From positions 743,501 to 807,500 of the forward strand of contig NZ_CP085530.1 of assembly GCF_020616155.1 (NCBI RefSeq): a DNA stretch of 64,000 nucleotides. The letters run 5' to 3'. Shown here one piece after another: positions 1 to 9,491 of the stretch. Positions within the stretch are counted from its first letter, which is position 1. Each line of letters starts with the position of its first letter. The DNA is from Vogesella sp. XCS3 (GTDB taxonomy: Bacteria; Pseudomonadota; Gammaproteobacteria; Burkholderiales; Chromobacteriaceae). A program made the translations under genes and the position numbers. The notes below the pieces were generated by a model. The model did no database searches. It was not told the DNA's origin and saw nothing but the letters and a program-made list of their open reading frames with translations.

Positions 1-529
1 TGCCGTGGCCGCAGAATTCTTGTACCACGCTGTAGCCGGCTGCTTCGGCGTGGCGCTGGATGGCGTAGCCGATATCGCCCAGGTGGGCACCCGGTTTTAC
101 CTTCTCGATACCTTTCCACATGCACTCATAAGTGACCTTGCACAGGCGGCGGGCAAACTCGCTGACTTCGCCCACGTAGTACATGCGGCTGTTGTCGCCG
201 TGGTAGCCATCTTTGATCACGGTGATGTCCAGGTTCACGATGTCGCCTTTTTTCAGCGGCTTGTTATCGGGAATGCCATGGCAAATCACGTGGTTGATCG
301 ATGTGCAGATGGATTTCGGATACGGGTTGGTGCCATCCGGTGCGTAGTTCAGCGGCGCCGGAATCGTACCCTGTACATTCACCATATAGTCATGGCAGAG
401 CTTGTCCAGCTCTTCGGTGGTCACGCCCGGTTTAACAAACGGGGTGATGTAATCCAGCACTTCGGCAGCCAGGCGGCCGGCGATGCGCATTTTTTCGATG
501 TCTTGCTGGTTTTTGATAACAATGGACAT
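1..529 (-). CDS. map: Methionine aminopeptidase type I (3' end outside window)
   Basis: Removes the initiator methionine from nascent proteins in the cytosol, using a two-metal centre. Reading the minus strand from the ATG at 529 gives MSIVIKNQQDIEKMRIAGRL, followed by the type I landmarks CHGIPDN, VNLDITVIKDGYHGDNSRMY (metal-binding Asp residues) and EFCGHG, where the window ends. About 176 of the usual 260-odd codons are visible; the last metal ligands lie outside. The gene is separated from the porin by a porin terminator, so it is probably transcribed on its own or with a downstream gene not seen here. Identity is very secure; only the end is missing. Confidence 0.95.
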   Translation of the reverse strand, partial: MSIVIKNQQDIEKMRIAGRLAAEVLDYITPFVKPGVTTEELDKLCHDYMVNVQGTIPAPLNYAPDGTNPYPKSICTSINHVICHGIPDNKPLKKGDIVNLDITVIKDGYHGDNSRMYYVGEVSEFARRLCKVTYECMWKGIEKVKPGAHLGDIGYAIQRHAEAAGYSVVQEFCGHG

Positions 530-612
530 TGCTGAGGTGGGGTCGTTTGATGTGTCAACGCAGTATGGTAGCAAATCCTGCTGGCAAGCGGGGGGTGGCG
601 TGCGGTGGGCAA

Positions 613-639
613 TAAAAAGCGGGCACCGAAGTGCCCGCT
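613..639 (-). terminator. Rho-independent terminator of the porin gene
   Basis: On the minus strand a 9-bp stem AGCGGGCAC/GTGCCCGCT with a TTCG-type tetraloop is followed by TTTTT. It lies just past the porin stop codon. Confidence 0.85.
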
Positions 640-665
640 GGTAATGACTATCGAAACAACCTGGC

Positions 666-1793
666 TTAGAAGGTGTAACGAATGCCGGCGCCGAAGGCTT
701 GCGGGTCGTTGCCCTTGGTCAGGCTGGCAGCGCTGGTGCCCAGGCCGGTATCGTATACCGGGTTGCCCAGGTTGGCGTTCTGCGATTTTTCGTTCTTGAT
801 CTTGGTGGCGTAGGCGTACAGCTGGGTTTGCTTGTAGATGTCGTAAGTTGCACCGATCACCCACTGCTTGGCCTTGTAGTCACCTTCGTTGCCGCTACGG
901 GTGTTTTTCAGGGCACCCAGGGTGCTGTACGACGCGCGCAGGGTGGTTTTGCCGATGGTCTGACCCAGTGTCAGCGTGGTAGCTGTCTGTTTCGGGTCTT
1001 TGCCGGTGGCGTAGTCCATCTTGGCCTGCTCGATACCGGCACCAATGAAGGTGCCGCCTGGCAGGGTGTAGCTGGCGACCAGTTTGGTGTAAACGGTGCT
1101 GTTCAGCTCTTTTGCGGTGTTGCCACTGTCGTTCTTGCTGCCTTGGCGGTCATAACCGGCTGCCACTTGCAGGCTCTCGGCTTTGTATTTGCCGGCCAGC
1201 GAGAAGCGGTCGTTCTTCTGGCGGGTGCCGTTAGCGGCCAGCGTGCGGGCTTCGTCAAAGCCATAAGATACGCCCAGATCAAAGCCGGACAGGTTTGGCG
1301 ACAGGTAGTGCACGCTGTTTTTCAGGCGAGCTTCACCGCGGGAGAAGGTGTTGCTGCTGCCGTGGCTGCTGGCGGTGGTGTTGGACATGGCGTCCAGGCC
1401 GATGTCGGTCAGCGCTTTGTAAGCCGAGTCTTTCTGGCCCAGTTCGAATTTGCCGAAGTTGCCGCCGATGCCCACGAAAGAGTTACGGCTGGCCAAGGTA
1501 GCGGTTTCGCCCTTGTCATTGGTGCCGGTCTGGTCGAAGCCGCGCAGGCTGGTTTCGATCTGGCCGTATACGGTAACGTCGTCTTCTACTTTGGTCGAAC
1601 CTTTTACGCCCAGGCGGGAGCTTTGGTCGGTCACGCGGCCGGTGGACGGTACGTCTTTTTTGAAGTCGCCATTGCCCGATGCTTTAACCGATTCAACACC
1701 GGCGCTAAGGAAGCCGTACCAAGTGATTTCGGCGTGAGCGGCGAAAGAGGTAAGAGAGAGGGTAACCAGGCTGGCAAGCAGTTTCTTTTGCAT
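666..1793 (-). CDS. General porin, Gram-negative (Neisseria/betaproteobacterial type)
   Basis: A trimeric 16-stranded outer-membrane porin for passive diffusion of small solutes. The 375-residue product has a signal peptide (MQKKLLASLVTLSLTSFAAHA, cleavage after AHA), the mature start EITWYGFLSAGVE typical of this family, alternating beta-strand patterns throughout and the C-terminal aromatic signature GIRYTF, recognised by the BAM machinery. The ribosome site ACGGAGC stands six bases before ATG. It is monocistronic, with its own terminator. A weak FNR-like palindrome sits about 110 bp upstream, next to the DUF3579 stop codon. Solute specificity cannot be read from sequence. Confidence 0.93.
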   Translation of the reverse strand: MQKKLLASLVTLSLTSFAAHAEITWYGFLSAGVESVKASGNGDFKKDVPSTGRVTDQSSRLGVKGSTKVEDDVTVYGQIETSLRGFDQTGTNDKGETATLASRNSFVGIGGNFGKFELGQKDSAYKALTDIGLDAMSNTTASSHGSSNTFSRGEARLKNSVHYLSPNLSGFDLGVSYGFDEARTLAANGTRQKNDRFSLAGKYKAESLQVAAGYDRQGSKNDSGNTAKELNSTVYTKLVASYTLPGGTFIGAGIEQAKMDYATGKDPKQTATTLTLGQTIGKTTLRASYSTLGALKNTRSGNEGDYKAKQWVIGATYDIYKQTQLYAYATKIKNEKSQNANLGNPVYDTGLGTSAASLTKGNDPQAFGAGIRYTF

Positions 1794-1902
1794 TTAATGC
1801 TCCGTTTTCCCGTGTGTCGGGTGTTTTTTGAAAACGGGGCAATTGTGCTGGCCAAATGTTGCACTGCAATGAGCATGCTGTGACAGCCTGATTAATGTTC
1901 AG

Positions 1903-1916
1903 TTAATCTGAATCAA
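1903..1916. promoter_or_regulatory. Imperfect FNR/ANR-like palindrome
   Basis: TTAAT-CTGA-ATCAA differs by one base from the FNR consensus TTGAT-N4-ATCAA. It abuts the DUF3579 stop codon and lies upstream of the porin start. I see no good -10 hexamer at the spacing expected for activation, so function is uncertain. Confidence 0.3.
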
Positions 1917-2231
1917 TCAGGCCAGAAACTGGTTGGGGTAAACTTCGTCGATCAGGGTGCGGCAGTCCACGATGCGAAGATCGTTGTCTTTGGCGAAGTC
2001 CATCAGAAAGCGATAAACCGCTGGCTGGATTTTTTCCAGTTTTTTGTCCACGGCCACACAGCGGACGTTGTCCAGCATCATGGGCCGCACAAACTGGTGA
2101 TAGGCCAGCTTCTGATCGTCGCCGAACGACGCCAGAATACCGGCCAGGCGCTCGGCCCAGTCGCTGGGGCGGAAGGTGCGGCCTTCAGATGTGAGGCCTT
2201 GTATTACAATTTCATACGGGTTGCAGATCAT
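1917..2231 (-). CDS. DUF3579 family protein
   Basis: A 104-residue cytosolic protein found widely in betaproteobacteria. The family signature is visible: EIVIQGLTSEGRTFRPSDWAERL near the N terminus, then VRCVAVDKKLE and FLMDFAKDNDLRI. No enzyme motif or membrane segment is present and the role of the family is not known. Length matches the family. It stands between the porin and dinG, all on the minus strand, with about 170 bp before dinG and 120 bp before the porin, so cotranscription is not evident. Confidence 0.85.
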   Translation of the reverse strand: MICNPYEIVIQGLTSEGRTFRPSDWAERLAGILASFGDDQKLAYHQFVRPMMLDNVRCVAVDKKLEKIQPAVYRFLMDFAKDNDLRIVDCRTLIDEVYPNQFLA

Positions 2232-2401
2232 GGCTTAACCGGGGCGCTTGTTCTTGTGGGTGTGGTCTCAGCCCGCCGCCTGTTTTATCGAATTAGGCAT
2301 GTATTGCCTAGCAGGTCATTCGGGTTGACCCTAATTCTAGCCTAAAAACGATTTCACATCACGTTTTAGCCATATTGTTGCGGCGGCGGTTTTCCCCAAT
2401 G

Positions 2402-4537
2402 TCAGAGCCGGCGGAAAGCTGGCAGCGATGCCAGCAGCCGCTTGCCGTATTGCTGGCGCACAATGCGGTTGTCCAGGATAGTCACGCGGCCGTAGTCGCT
2501 TTCCGTGCGGATCAGACGGCCCACCGCCTGTACCAGCTTGATCGACGCCTCCGGCACGGTGAGCTCGATGAACGGGTTGCCACCACGCTTTTCGATCCAG
2601 CGAGACAGGGTGCGGCCAACCGGGTCGTCCGGCATGGCAAACGGCAGCTTGGCAATGATCACGTGCACGCAGGCTTCGCCCGGCAAGTCCAGCCCTTCCG
2701 AGAACGAATCCAGGCCAAACAGCACGCTGGGGCGCTGTTCTTTCAGTGCGGTGTAGTGGTTGGCCAGCAGTACAGCCTTGGGTAGCTCGCCCTGCATTTG
2801 CACGCACTGGCGCAGCTCGGCGGGGATGCCCTCGGCCACTTCCTGCATCTGTCGGCGCGAGGTAAACAGCACCAGCGTACCCAGCGGCTGCGTCAGGTCT
2901 ACCAGGCGAGGTAGCCATTCGATGATCTCGCGGGTATGGGCAGCCGGGTCTTTGGGCGTGGCGTGCAGCGGCGGCAGATAGAGCTCGCCTTGTTCACTGA
3001 AATTGAATGGCGAGTCCAGCGCCACGCATTGCACATCCGGCAGCCATTTCAAGCCGGTCTGCGATAGCAGCAAGTCGAAATTGCCCAGCGAGCGCAGCGT
3101 GGCCGAGGTGAGCAGGGCGCCCGAGGCGCGCCGCCACAGGTTGGCCGCCAGGCTGCCGGCCGCGCTGACCGGCGAGGCGGAGAAAATGTAGTCGCCTTTG
3201 CCATCGGCGCGGCGGGTCACCCATTTGGCGATTGGCGGGGCGTTTTCGTCCGGCTCACGCTCGTACAGGTCCCACAGTGCCACCAGCGGCTCCACCTTGC
3301 CGACAAAAAAGCCGGCATCGGAATTCAGCTTGTCCAGCAGCACCGCGTCTTGCTGTTTGTCTTTGCGTAGCGCATTGATGGCGTCGGCCATGCCGGTGAG
3401 GTTTTTGTATAGCGCGCGCGCCGATAGCGCCATGTTGGCCGCAGGGATCTTCATGTGTTCCGGCAGTACGCCGTCTTCGATCAGCCAGCTGGGCTCCAGG
3501 TTGTCGCTATTGGCCTCCAGCTCGGTGACGCCTTGCAGCAGCCACAACCATTCGGTGAGGCTTTCCATGCAGGCGCCAGCGGCATCCATGGCGTTGGCGC
3601 ACAGCTCGGGCTTGTCGATCAGCGTTTGCACGCGGGTGGCCAGTGCCGGTACTTTGTCCAGCCAGGCCATGGCCTGCGCCAGGCTGTGCTCGGCAGCAAA
3701 CTGGTTGACCGCTTTTTTGGCCAAGTGGTGTGCCTCGTCGATGCAGTACAGGCTTTGCTCCGGCGCGGGCAGAATCACGCCGCCGCCCATGGATACATCG
3801 GCCAGCATCAAGTCGTGGTTGGCTACCACCACGTCGACGTTTTCCAGCGTGTCGCGCGCCAGATAGAACGGGCACTCGGCGCGGTTGGGGCAGCCTGCTT
3901 TCAGGCAGCCGTGGCGGTCGTTGGTCACGCGGCGCCACAGCTCGTCCGGGATGTTTTCTGCCCAGGTGTCACGGTCGCCGTTCCAGCGGCGGTAGTAGAA
4001 CTCGTCAGCCAGTTCGCGCAGGGCGTCGATCTCGGCTTGTTCCGGTTTGCGCTCCCACAGCGCCATGCTCGGGTCCATGGCCAGTAGCTCGCCTTGGGCC
4101 GTGTCGGCTGTCAGTTGGTACAGGCGGTAGGGGCATAAATAGCGGCCACGGCCTTTGGCCAGGGCAAAGGTCAGCGGCAGGCCGCTTTTCTCTATGACAA
4201 AGGGCAGGTCGCGGTTCACCAGCTGCTCTTGCAGGGCAATAGTGGCACTGGTGACCACCAGTTTCTTGCCGCGCGACTTGGCCATCACGCCGCCGGCCAG
4301 CAAGTAGGCCAGGCTTTTGCCGACACCGGTAGGGCCCTCTACGACCACGATACTGTCGCCACTATTGTCTTCCGGCGCTTGTTCGCTGTCGGCAGGGGGC
4401 ATGCTGCAGCGGCCAAAAGCATTGGCGATTTCGGCCAGCATGCGGCGTTGCGCCGCGCGCGGGCGGAAGCCGGGCAGGTTTTCGGAGATGGCACGATAGT
4501 GGTCGCGCAGCAGGTTTTTTTCGATGTCGGTCAGCAT
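2402..4537 (-). CDS. dinG: ATP-dependent DNA helicase DinG (iron-sulfur, XPD-like)
   Basis: A 5'-to-3' DNA helicase that resolves R-loops, D-loops and damaged replication structures. From the chosen ATG the protein has 711 residues, like E. coli DinG (716). Walker A EGPTGVGKS is at about residues 67-75, four Cys that should hold a 4Fe-4S cluster at about 135, 211, 216 and 222, and the DEAH box at about 267-270. Helicase motif VI QAVGRLIR is near the C terminus. An upstream in-frame extension of 27 residues exists, but family alignment favours the start at MLTDIEKN. A second ATG lies nine bases upstream, so MPPMLTD is possible. No clear Shine-Dalgarno is seen. Confidence 0.93.
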   Translation of the reverse strand: MLTDIEKNLLRDHYRAISENLPGFRPRAAQRRMLAEIANAFGRCSMPPADSEQAPEDNSGDSIVVVEGPTGVGKSLAYLLAGGVMAKSRGKKLVVTSATIALQEQLVNRDLPFVIEKSGLPLTFALAKGRGRYLCPYRLYQLTADTAQGELLAMDPSMALWERKPEQAEIDALRELADEFYYRRWNGDRDTWAENIPDELWRRVTNDRHGCLKAGCPNRAECPFYLARDTLENVDVVVANHDLMLADVSMGGGVILPAPEQSLYCIDEAHHLAKKAVNQFAAEHSLAQAMAWLDKVPALATRVQTLIDKPELCANAMDAAGACMESLTEWLWLLQGVTELEANSDNLEPSWLIEDGVLPEHMKIPAANMALSARALYKNLTGMADAINALRKDKQQDAVLLDKLNSDAGFFVGKVEPLVALWDLYEREPDENAPPIAKWVTRRADGKGDYIFSASPVSAAGSLAANLWRRASGALLTSATLRSLGNFDLLLSQTGLKWLPDVQCVALDSPFNFSEQGELYLPPLHATPKDPAAHTREIIEWLPRLVDLTQPLGTLVLFTSRRQMQEVAEGIPAELRQCVQMQGELPKAVLLANHYTALKEQRPSVLFGLDSFSEGLDLPGEACVHVIIAKLPFAMPDDPVGRTLSRWIEKRGGNPFIELTVPEASIKLVQAVGRLIRTESDYGRVTILDNRIVRQQYGKRLLASLPAFRRL

Positions 4538-4726
4538 GGGCGGCATTGTAGCGGATTGGCGCACCCCCTGCTGCCAAGGCGACATCGACCATGCTGTTTT
4601 GCGCCTGCAGCATGACATTGTGGCTGCGCTGTGCTTACGATAGCGTCAAACAAAGCCGTACCAAGCTGCGGCCATAACAGTACGACAGACATCATAAAAA
4701 CACGCTGTATCCAGAGGAGAGCACCG

Positions 4727-6685
4727 ATGAATCCGGTGAGCAGAGTATTGGTGGTAAGCGATGATGCTGCCTGGCAGGCCGACGTGCTGGCCGAGCTGGC
4801 TGCGGTAGCAGGCAAGATGGCCAACCCGTTTGGCCTGTGTTTTGAAGGGGTTGGCCGCAGTAGCGACGCCCTGGCGCGCGCCGGTAGCGATGGCGAAGTG
4901 CAGATCGTGCTGGTGGACAAGGGCTTGAAAGAGAAAGGCACGACCCAGCCTGCGGTGCAGCTGGCTAACCAGATCAACCGCCTGCGCCCCGAGCTGTCGC
5001 TATACATCCTGCTGCAGGATGACGATGAAAAAGTGGTGATGGAAGAGCTGGCCAGCCACGCCATTGATGGCTATTTCTACCGCGACGAGCGCGATTTCAA
5101 CGGCTGGTTCCGCATCCTGGCTGCAGAGATGGGCGAAAAAGCCGCCACGCCGTTTTACGACAAGCTCAAGCAATACGTGCGCATGGCCAAGGATTCGTGG
5201 CACACGCCAGGCCACGCCGGTGGAGACTCGCTAAAAGGCAGCCCATGGGTGGGGGATTTTTACGACTTTGTCGGCGAGGAAATGCTGCGCGCCGACCTGT
5301 CGGTATCAGTGCCGATGCTGGACTCGCTGCTACACCCCACCGGTGTGATAGCGGAGGCGCAAACCCTGGCCGCCAAGGCCTTTGGCGCCAAAAAAACCTA
5401 CTTTGCCACCAATGGCACCTCCACCTCGAACAAGGTGATCTTCCAGACCCTGCTGGCACCGGGCGACAAGCTGCTGCTGGACCGCAACTGCCACAAGTCT
5501 GTGCACCACGGCGTGATTCTGTCCGGCGCGCAGCCTGTATACCTGGATTCGTCCGTCAACCGCCAGTACGGCATTTTTGGCCCGGTACCCAAGCAGGTGA
5601 TTTTCGATGCCATTGCGGCCAACCCTGACGCGCGCGTGCTGATTCTGACCAGCTGCACCTACGATGGCCTGCGCTACGACCTGAAGCCCATCATCGAAGC
5701 GGCGCACGCCGCCGGCATCAAGGTGATCGTGGACGAAGCCTGGTACGGCCACGCCCGTTTCCACCACGCCTTCCGCCCCACGGCGCTGGAGTCCGGCGCG
5801 GATTACGTTACCCAGAGCACGCACAAGATACTGTCCGCATTTTCGCAGGCCAGCATGATCCACGTGAACGACCCCACGTTCGACGAGCACCTGTTCCGCG
5901 AAAACTTCAATATGCACACCTCCACCAGCCCGCAATACAACCTGATTGCCAGCCTGGACGTGGCGCGCAAGCAGGCGGTGACCGAGGGCTTCCGCCTGCT
6001 GGACCGTGCCTTGAAGCTGGCGCAGGAGCTGCGGCAGAAGATCAACTCCACCGGCGCTTTTCGCGTGCTGGAGCTGGACGACCTGCTGCCAGAGTCGGTG
6101 CGCGGCGACGGCGTGCAGCTGGACCCCACCAAGCTGACGGTGGACATTTCGCAAAGCGGTTATTCCACCGATGAGCTGCAGCGCGCCTTGTTCGAGCGCT
6201 TCAACATCCAGATCGAAAAATCTACCTTCAACACCATCACCCTGTTGCTCACCGTGGGTACCACCCGCAGCAAGATGTCGCGCCTGTTTGACGCGCTGCT
6301 ACGCCTGGCCAAAGAGCAGCGCGCGCCGCGTGCGCTGGGCAAAATGCCGGAAATCCCCGGCTTCTCCCGCCTGGCCTGCCTGCCGCGCGACGCGTTTTAT
6401 GAGGCGGGCGAGCGCCTGCCGCTACTGGACGATGACGGGCTGCCGAACACGGCGCTGACCGGCCGCGTGTGTTGCGATCAGATCGTGCCGTATCCGCCGG
6501 GTATCCCGGTGCTGGTGCCGGGCCAGGTGATCGAAGCCAATATCGTGGCCTATATGGCGCGGCTGCTGAAAACGCAAAAGAGCATAGAAATGCACGGCCT
6601 GGCCGAGGAGGGCGGTGAGTTCTGCGTGCGGGTGCTGCGTGATGACGAGCTGGCTAGCTTGCCTAGTCGCGCCTGGTTCAACTGA
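4727..6685 (+). CDS. Orn/Lys/Arg decarboxylase, PLP fold type I (substrate not determined)
   Basis: Decarboxylates a basic amino acid to a diamine or agmatine in the cytosol. The 652-residue protein has an N-terminal receiver-like wing domain (residues 1-130), then the PLP domain with HTPGHAGGDS, a YFATNGTSTSNK cofactor-phosphate region, DEAWYGHARFH, and the Schiff-base lysine in STHKILSAFSQ near residue 390. The start follows AGAGGAGAG, seven bases before ATG; an upstream in-frame ATG at 4631 lacks a ribosome site. It is about 60-100 residues shorter than the inducible E. coli enzymes AdiA, LdcI and SpeC. Position just before argF-argG hints at an arginine or ornithine link, but ornithine, lysine or arginine cannot be chosen from sequence. 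Confidence 0.85.
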   Translation: MNPVSRVLVVSDDAAWQADVLAELAAVAGKMANPFGLCFEGVGRSSDALARAGSDGEVQIVLVDKGLKEKGTTQPAVQLANQINRLRPELSLYILLQDDDEKVVMEELASHAIDGYFYRDERDFNGWFRILAAEMGEKAATPFYDKLKQYVRMAKDSWHTPGHAGGDSLKGSPWVGDFYDFVGEEMLRADLSVSVPMLDSLLHPTGVIAEAQTLAAKAFGAKKTYFATNGTSTSNKVIFQTLLAPGDKLLLDRNCHKSVHHGVILSGAQPVYLDSSVNRQYGIFGPVPKQVIFDAIAANPDARVLILTSCTYDGLRYDLKPIIEAAHAAGIKVIVDEAWYGHARFHHAFRPTALESGADYVTQSTHKILSAFSQASMIHVNDPTFDEHLFRENFNMHTSTSPQYNLIASLDVARKQAVTEGFRLLDRALKLAQELRQKINSTGAFRVLELDDLLPESVRGDGVQLDPTKLTVDISQSGYSTDELQRALFERFNIQIEKSTFNTITLLLTVGTTRSKMSRLFDALLRLAKEQRAPRALGKMPEIPGFSRLACLPRDAFYEAGERLPLLDDDGLPNTALTGRVCCDQIVPYPPGIPVLVPGQVIEANIVAYMARLLKTQKSIEMHGLAEEGGEFCVRVLRDDELASLPSRAWFN

Positions 6686-7017
6686 CCTTATGGCCAGCGG
6701 ATAGCGTTTTGTTAAACAGCTGTACCGCTTCGCTAAAACCCTGAAAAAATGCCGGTGCGCCGCAAGTGTTTGATCTTGCAGCGTATCGGCGTTTTTATTG
6801 CCGGATGGCGGCCACTTGAAACCGGCTTGGGCTTGTCACCAATGTGGATTTCGTATACATATAACCATGTCGCAATTTTGTAAATCATGAATTCATCATG
6901 AACAATATTGCGTTGATCAACCCAATGACAGATGGTTTGCGTGTAGTAATGTGCCGCCGCGCATGAAAACGCCACGTTTTCACAGCGCCGTGGCATTAAT
7001 TTTTTTCGGAACCCGAT
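6686..7017 (+). promoter_or_regulatory. Intergenic region upstream of argF
   Basis: This 332-base stretch has no gene. It is AT-rich near 6840-6910 and contains a TATACAT hexamer (about 6854) and a 10-bp palindrome ATGAATTCAT at 6887-6896. The palindrome resembles the core of an ARG box bound by ArgR, but only half of the usual 18-bp site is matched. An argF-argG promoter is expected here. I see no clear terminator for the decarboxylase. Confidence 0.35.
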
Positions 7018-7941
7018 ATGAAGCAGCCCAAACACTTTCTCCAGTTCACAGACCTTTCCGCCGCGGAGTACCAACACATCTTCGAGCGAGCCCAGGTACT
7101 GAAGCGACGACAGGTGTCCGGCGAGCTGTACCGCCCACTGGTGGGCCGGGTCATGACCATGATCTTCGAAAAAAACTCCACGCGCACCCGCGTATCGTTT
7201 GAAGCCGGCATGTCGCAGCTGGGTGGCCACGCCATGTTCCTGGACGGCAAGAGCTCGCAGATCGGCCGCGGTGAACCGGTAGAAGATACTGCCCGCGTGC
7301 TGTCGCGCATGGCCGATATCATCATGATCCGCACCTTTGAGCAGAACATGGTGGAAAGGTTGGCCGCATTCTCGCGCGTACCGGTGATCAACGGCCTGAC
7401 CAACGAATATCACCCGTGCCAGATTCTGGCCGACATCCTGACCTATATCGAACACCGCGGCAGCATCGCCGGCAAGACCGTGGCCTGGATTGGCGATGGC
7501 AACAATATGGCGCGTACCTGGCTGCAGGCGGCCAAGCTGCTGGGTTTCAAGCTCAAGGTAGCAACCCCGCTGGGGTACGAGCTGCAGGTGCTGGACGGCC
7601 AGCATTACGATAGAGACTGTTTCGAAGCCTTCCACAACCCGGCGTCCGCCGTTGCCGGTGCCGACCTGGTGACCACCGACGTGTTTACCAGCATGGGCTT
7701 TGAAGGCGAGGCTGAAGCGCGCCGTGAAGCGTTTGAAGGCTATATGGTGAGTGCCGACCTGATGAAGCTGGCCAAGCCAGACGCGCTGTTCATGCACTGC
7801 CTGCCGGCGCACCGTGGTGAAGAAGTGGCAGCCGACGTGATCGACGGCCCGCAAAGCGTAGTATGGGACGAGGCAGAGAACCGCATGCACGCCCAGAAAG
7901 CCCTGATTGAATACCTGATGCTGGGTCGTGTACACGACTGA
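7018..7941 (+). CDS. argF: Ornithine carbamoyltransferase
   Basis: Makes citrulline from ornithine and carbamoyl phosphate, the sixth step of arginine synthesis. The 307-residue protein shows the carbamoyl-phosphate loop STRTR at residues 54-58, HPCQ at 132-135 and the ornithine-binding [10 protein letters not shown] near residue 260. Length is typical of the anabolic enzyme. The ATG follows a weak GGAA. argG starts 28 bp downstream on the same strand, so the two probably form an operon giving consecutive pathway steps. Confidence 0.97.
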   Translation: MKQPKHFLQFTDLSAAEYQHIFERAQVLKRRQVSGELYRPLVGRVMTMIFEKNSTRTRVSFEAGMSQLGGHAMFLDGKSSQIGRGEPVEDTARVLSRMADIIMIRTFEQNMVERLAAFSRVPVINGLTNEYHPCQILADILTYIEHRGSIAGKTVAWIGDGNNMARTWLQAAKLLGFKLKVATPLGYELQVLDGQHYDRDCFEAFHNPASAVAGADLVTTDVFTSMGFEGEAEARREAFEGYMVSADLMKLAKPDALFMHCLPAHRGEEVAADVIDGPQSVVWDEAENRMHAQKALIEYLMLGRVHD

Positions 7942-7969
7942 CCCGGCTTGTAGACTGAGAGAGAAGACG

Positions 7970-9190
7970 ATGGCAGACATCAATAAAGTGGTATTGGCCT
8001 ATTCCGGTGGCCTGGATACTTCGGTGATCCTGAAGTGGTTGCAAGACACCTATCAATGCGAAGTGGTGACCTTCACCGCCGACCTGGGCCAGGGCGAAGA
8101 GCTGGAGCCGGCACGCCAGAAGGCGCTGCAGTTCGGCATCAAGCAGGAAAACATCTTCATCGATGACCTGCGCGAAGAGTTTGTACGCGACTTCGTGTTC
8201 CCGATGTTCCGCGCCAACACCATTTACGAAGGCGAGTACCTGCTGGGCACCTCCATCGCCCGCCCGCTGATCGCCAAGCGCCAGATCGAAATCGCCAACC
8301 TCACCGGCGCCGACGCGGTATCGCACGGTGCTACCGGCAAGGGTAACGACCAGGTGCGTTTCGAGCTGGGCTACTACGGCCTGAAGCCGGATGTAAAAGT
8401 GATTGCCCCATGGCGCGAGTGGGACCTGCTGTCCCGCGAGAAGCTGCTGGCCTACGCCGAGAAAAACGGCATTCCGGTGGACATGAAGCACAAGAACGGT
8501 GGCGCGCCGTATTCCATGGACGCCAACCTGCTGCACATCTCCTTCGAAGGCCGTCACCTGGAAAACCCGTCCGCCGAGGCCGAAGAAGCCATGTGGCGCT
8601 GGACTGTGTCGCCAGAAGCGGCACCGGATGAAGCCGAATACCTGGACGTAGAGTTCGAAAAAGGCGATATCGTGGCGCTGAACGGCGTACGCCTGGCTGC
8701 GCACGACGTGCTGGCCAAGCTGAACGAGCTTGGCGGCAAGCACGGCATTGGCCGTCTGGACCTGGTGGAAAACCGCTACGTGGGCATGAAGTCCCGCGGC
8801 TGCTACGAAACCCCGGGTGGCACCATCATCCTGAAGGCACACCGCGCCATCGAGTCCATCACCCTGGATCGCGAAGTGGCCCACCTGAAGGACGACCTGA
8901 TGCCACGCTACGCCAGCCTGATCTACAACGGCTACTGGTGGGCACCGGAGCGCAAGGCACTGCAAACCCTGATCGATTACACCCAGCAAACCGTTAACGG
9001 CTGGGTACGCCTGAAGCTGTACAAGGGCAATGTGATCGTGGTGAGCCGCGATTCCAAAACCAACTCGCTGTTCGACATGAACATCGCCACCTTCGACGAC
9101 GACGGCGGTGCCTACAACCAGGCCGACGCTGGTGGCTTCATCAAGCTGAACGCACTGCGCATGCGCATTGCCGGCCGCCTGAACAAGTAA
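7970..9190 (+). CDS. argG: Argininosuccinate synthase
   Basis: Joins citrulline and aspartate with ATP to give argininosuccinate in the cytosol. The 406-residue protein starts [19 protein letters not shown], with the ATP pyrophosphatase P-loop SGGLDTS, then [13 protein letters not shown] and [11 protein letters not shown]. Length matches the shorter bacterial class of ArgG. ATG 7970 is preferred because GAGAGAAGA lies just upstream; an in-frame ATG 42 bases earlier overlaps argF. A strong terminator follows, closing the argF-argG unit. Confidence 0.97.
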   Translation: MADINKVVLAYSGGLDTSVILKWLQDTYQCEVVTFTADLGQGEELEPARQKALQFGIKQENIFIDDLREEFVRDFVFPMFRANTIYEGEYLLGTSIARPLIAKRQIEIANLTGADAVSHGATGKGNDQVRFELGYYGLKPDVKVIAPWREWDLLSREKLLAYAEKNGIPVDMKHKNGGAPYSMDANLLHISFEGRHLENPSAEAEEAMWRWTVSPEAAPDEAEYLDVEFEKGDIVALNGVRLAAHDVLAKLNELGGKHGIGRLDLVENRYVGMKSRGCYETPGGTIILKAHRAIESITLDREVAHLKDDLMPRYASLIYNGYWWAPERKALQTLIDYTQQTVNGWVRLKLYKGNVIVVSRDSKTNSLFDMNIATFDDDGGAYNQADAGGFIKLNALRMRIAGRLNK

Positions 9191-9215
9191 GCCAATCGGT
9201 ATCGATCTGTACAAG

Positions 9216-9242
9216 CCGCACCCCATGGGGTGCGGTTTTTTA
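9216..9242 (+). terminator. Rho-independent terminator after argG
   Basis: The palindrome CCGCACCCC/GGGGTGCGG is followed by TTTTTT. Confidence 0.9.
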
Positions 9243-9287
9243 TTACCGCTTCTATAATGGCGGCCAACCTTTTAGCGCAAAGACATC

Positions 9288-9491
9288 ATGAGCGAAGAAC
9301 AATTTACCAACTGGTCTATGGGCATCCTGCTGACCGGTCTGATCATTTTCATGGGTTTCATCATTTACGATCTGGGCAAGAAATCGAATGCCGGCAAAAC
9401 CGGCATGATTGCACTGTTCATCGTGCTGGGCTTCGGCGTGGTGGGCTTTGTGTTCAAGAACGTGCTGGTGGAGTTCATGTTGCTCAAATGA
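9288..9491 (+). CDS. DUF2788 small membrane protein
   Basis: A 67-residue inner-membrane protein with two predicted transmembrane helices, at about residues 10-28 (MGILLTGLIIFMGFIIY) and 40-60 (MIALFIVLGFGVVGFVF), joined by a short lysine-rich loop DLGKKSNAGK. The pattern matches the DUF2788 family, whose function is unknown. A TATAAT hexamer is at 9253-9258, with a copy of the GCGGCCAACC word (9260-9269) between it and the ATG. The stop codon overlaps the start of the next gene by four bases (ATGA), so translation of the two is probably coupled. Confidence 0.85.
   Translation: MSEEQFTNWSMGILLTGLIIFMGFIIYDLGKKSNAGKTGMIALFIVLGFGVVGFVFKNVLVEFMLLK

Noticed and set aside
699..1883. 394-codon plus-strand frame over the porin gene
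   Set aside because: Antisense to a complete porin with signal peptide and C-terminal Phe.
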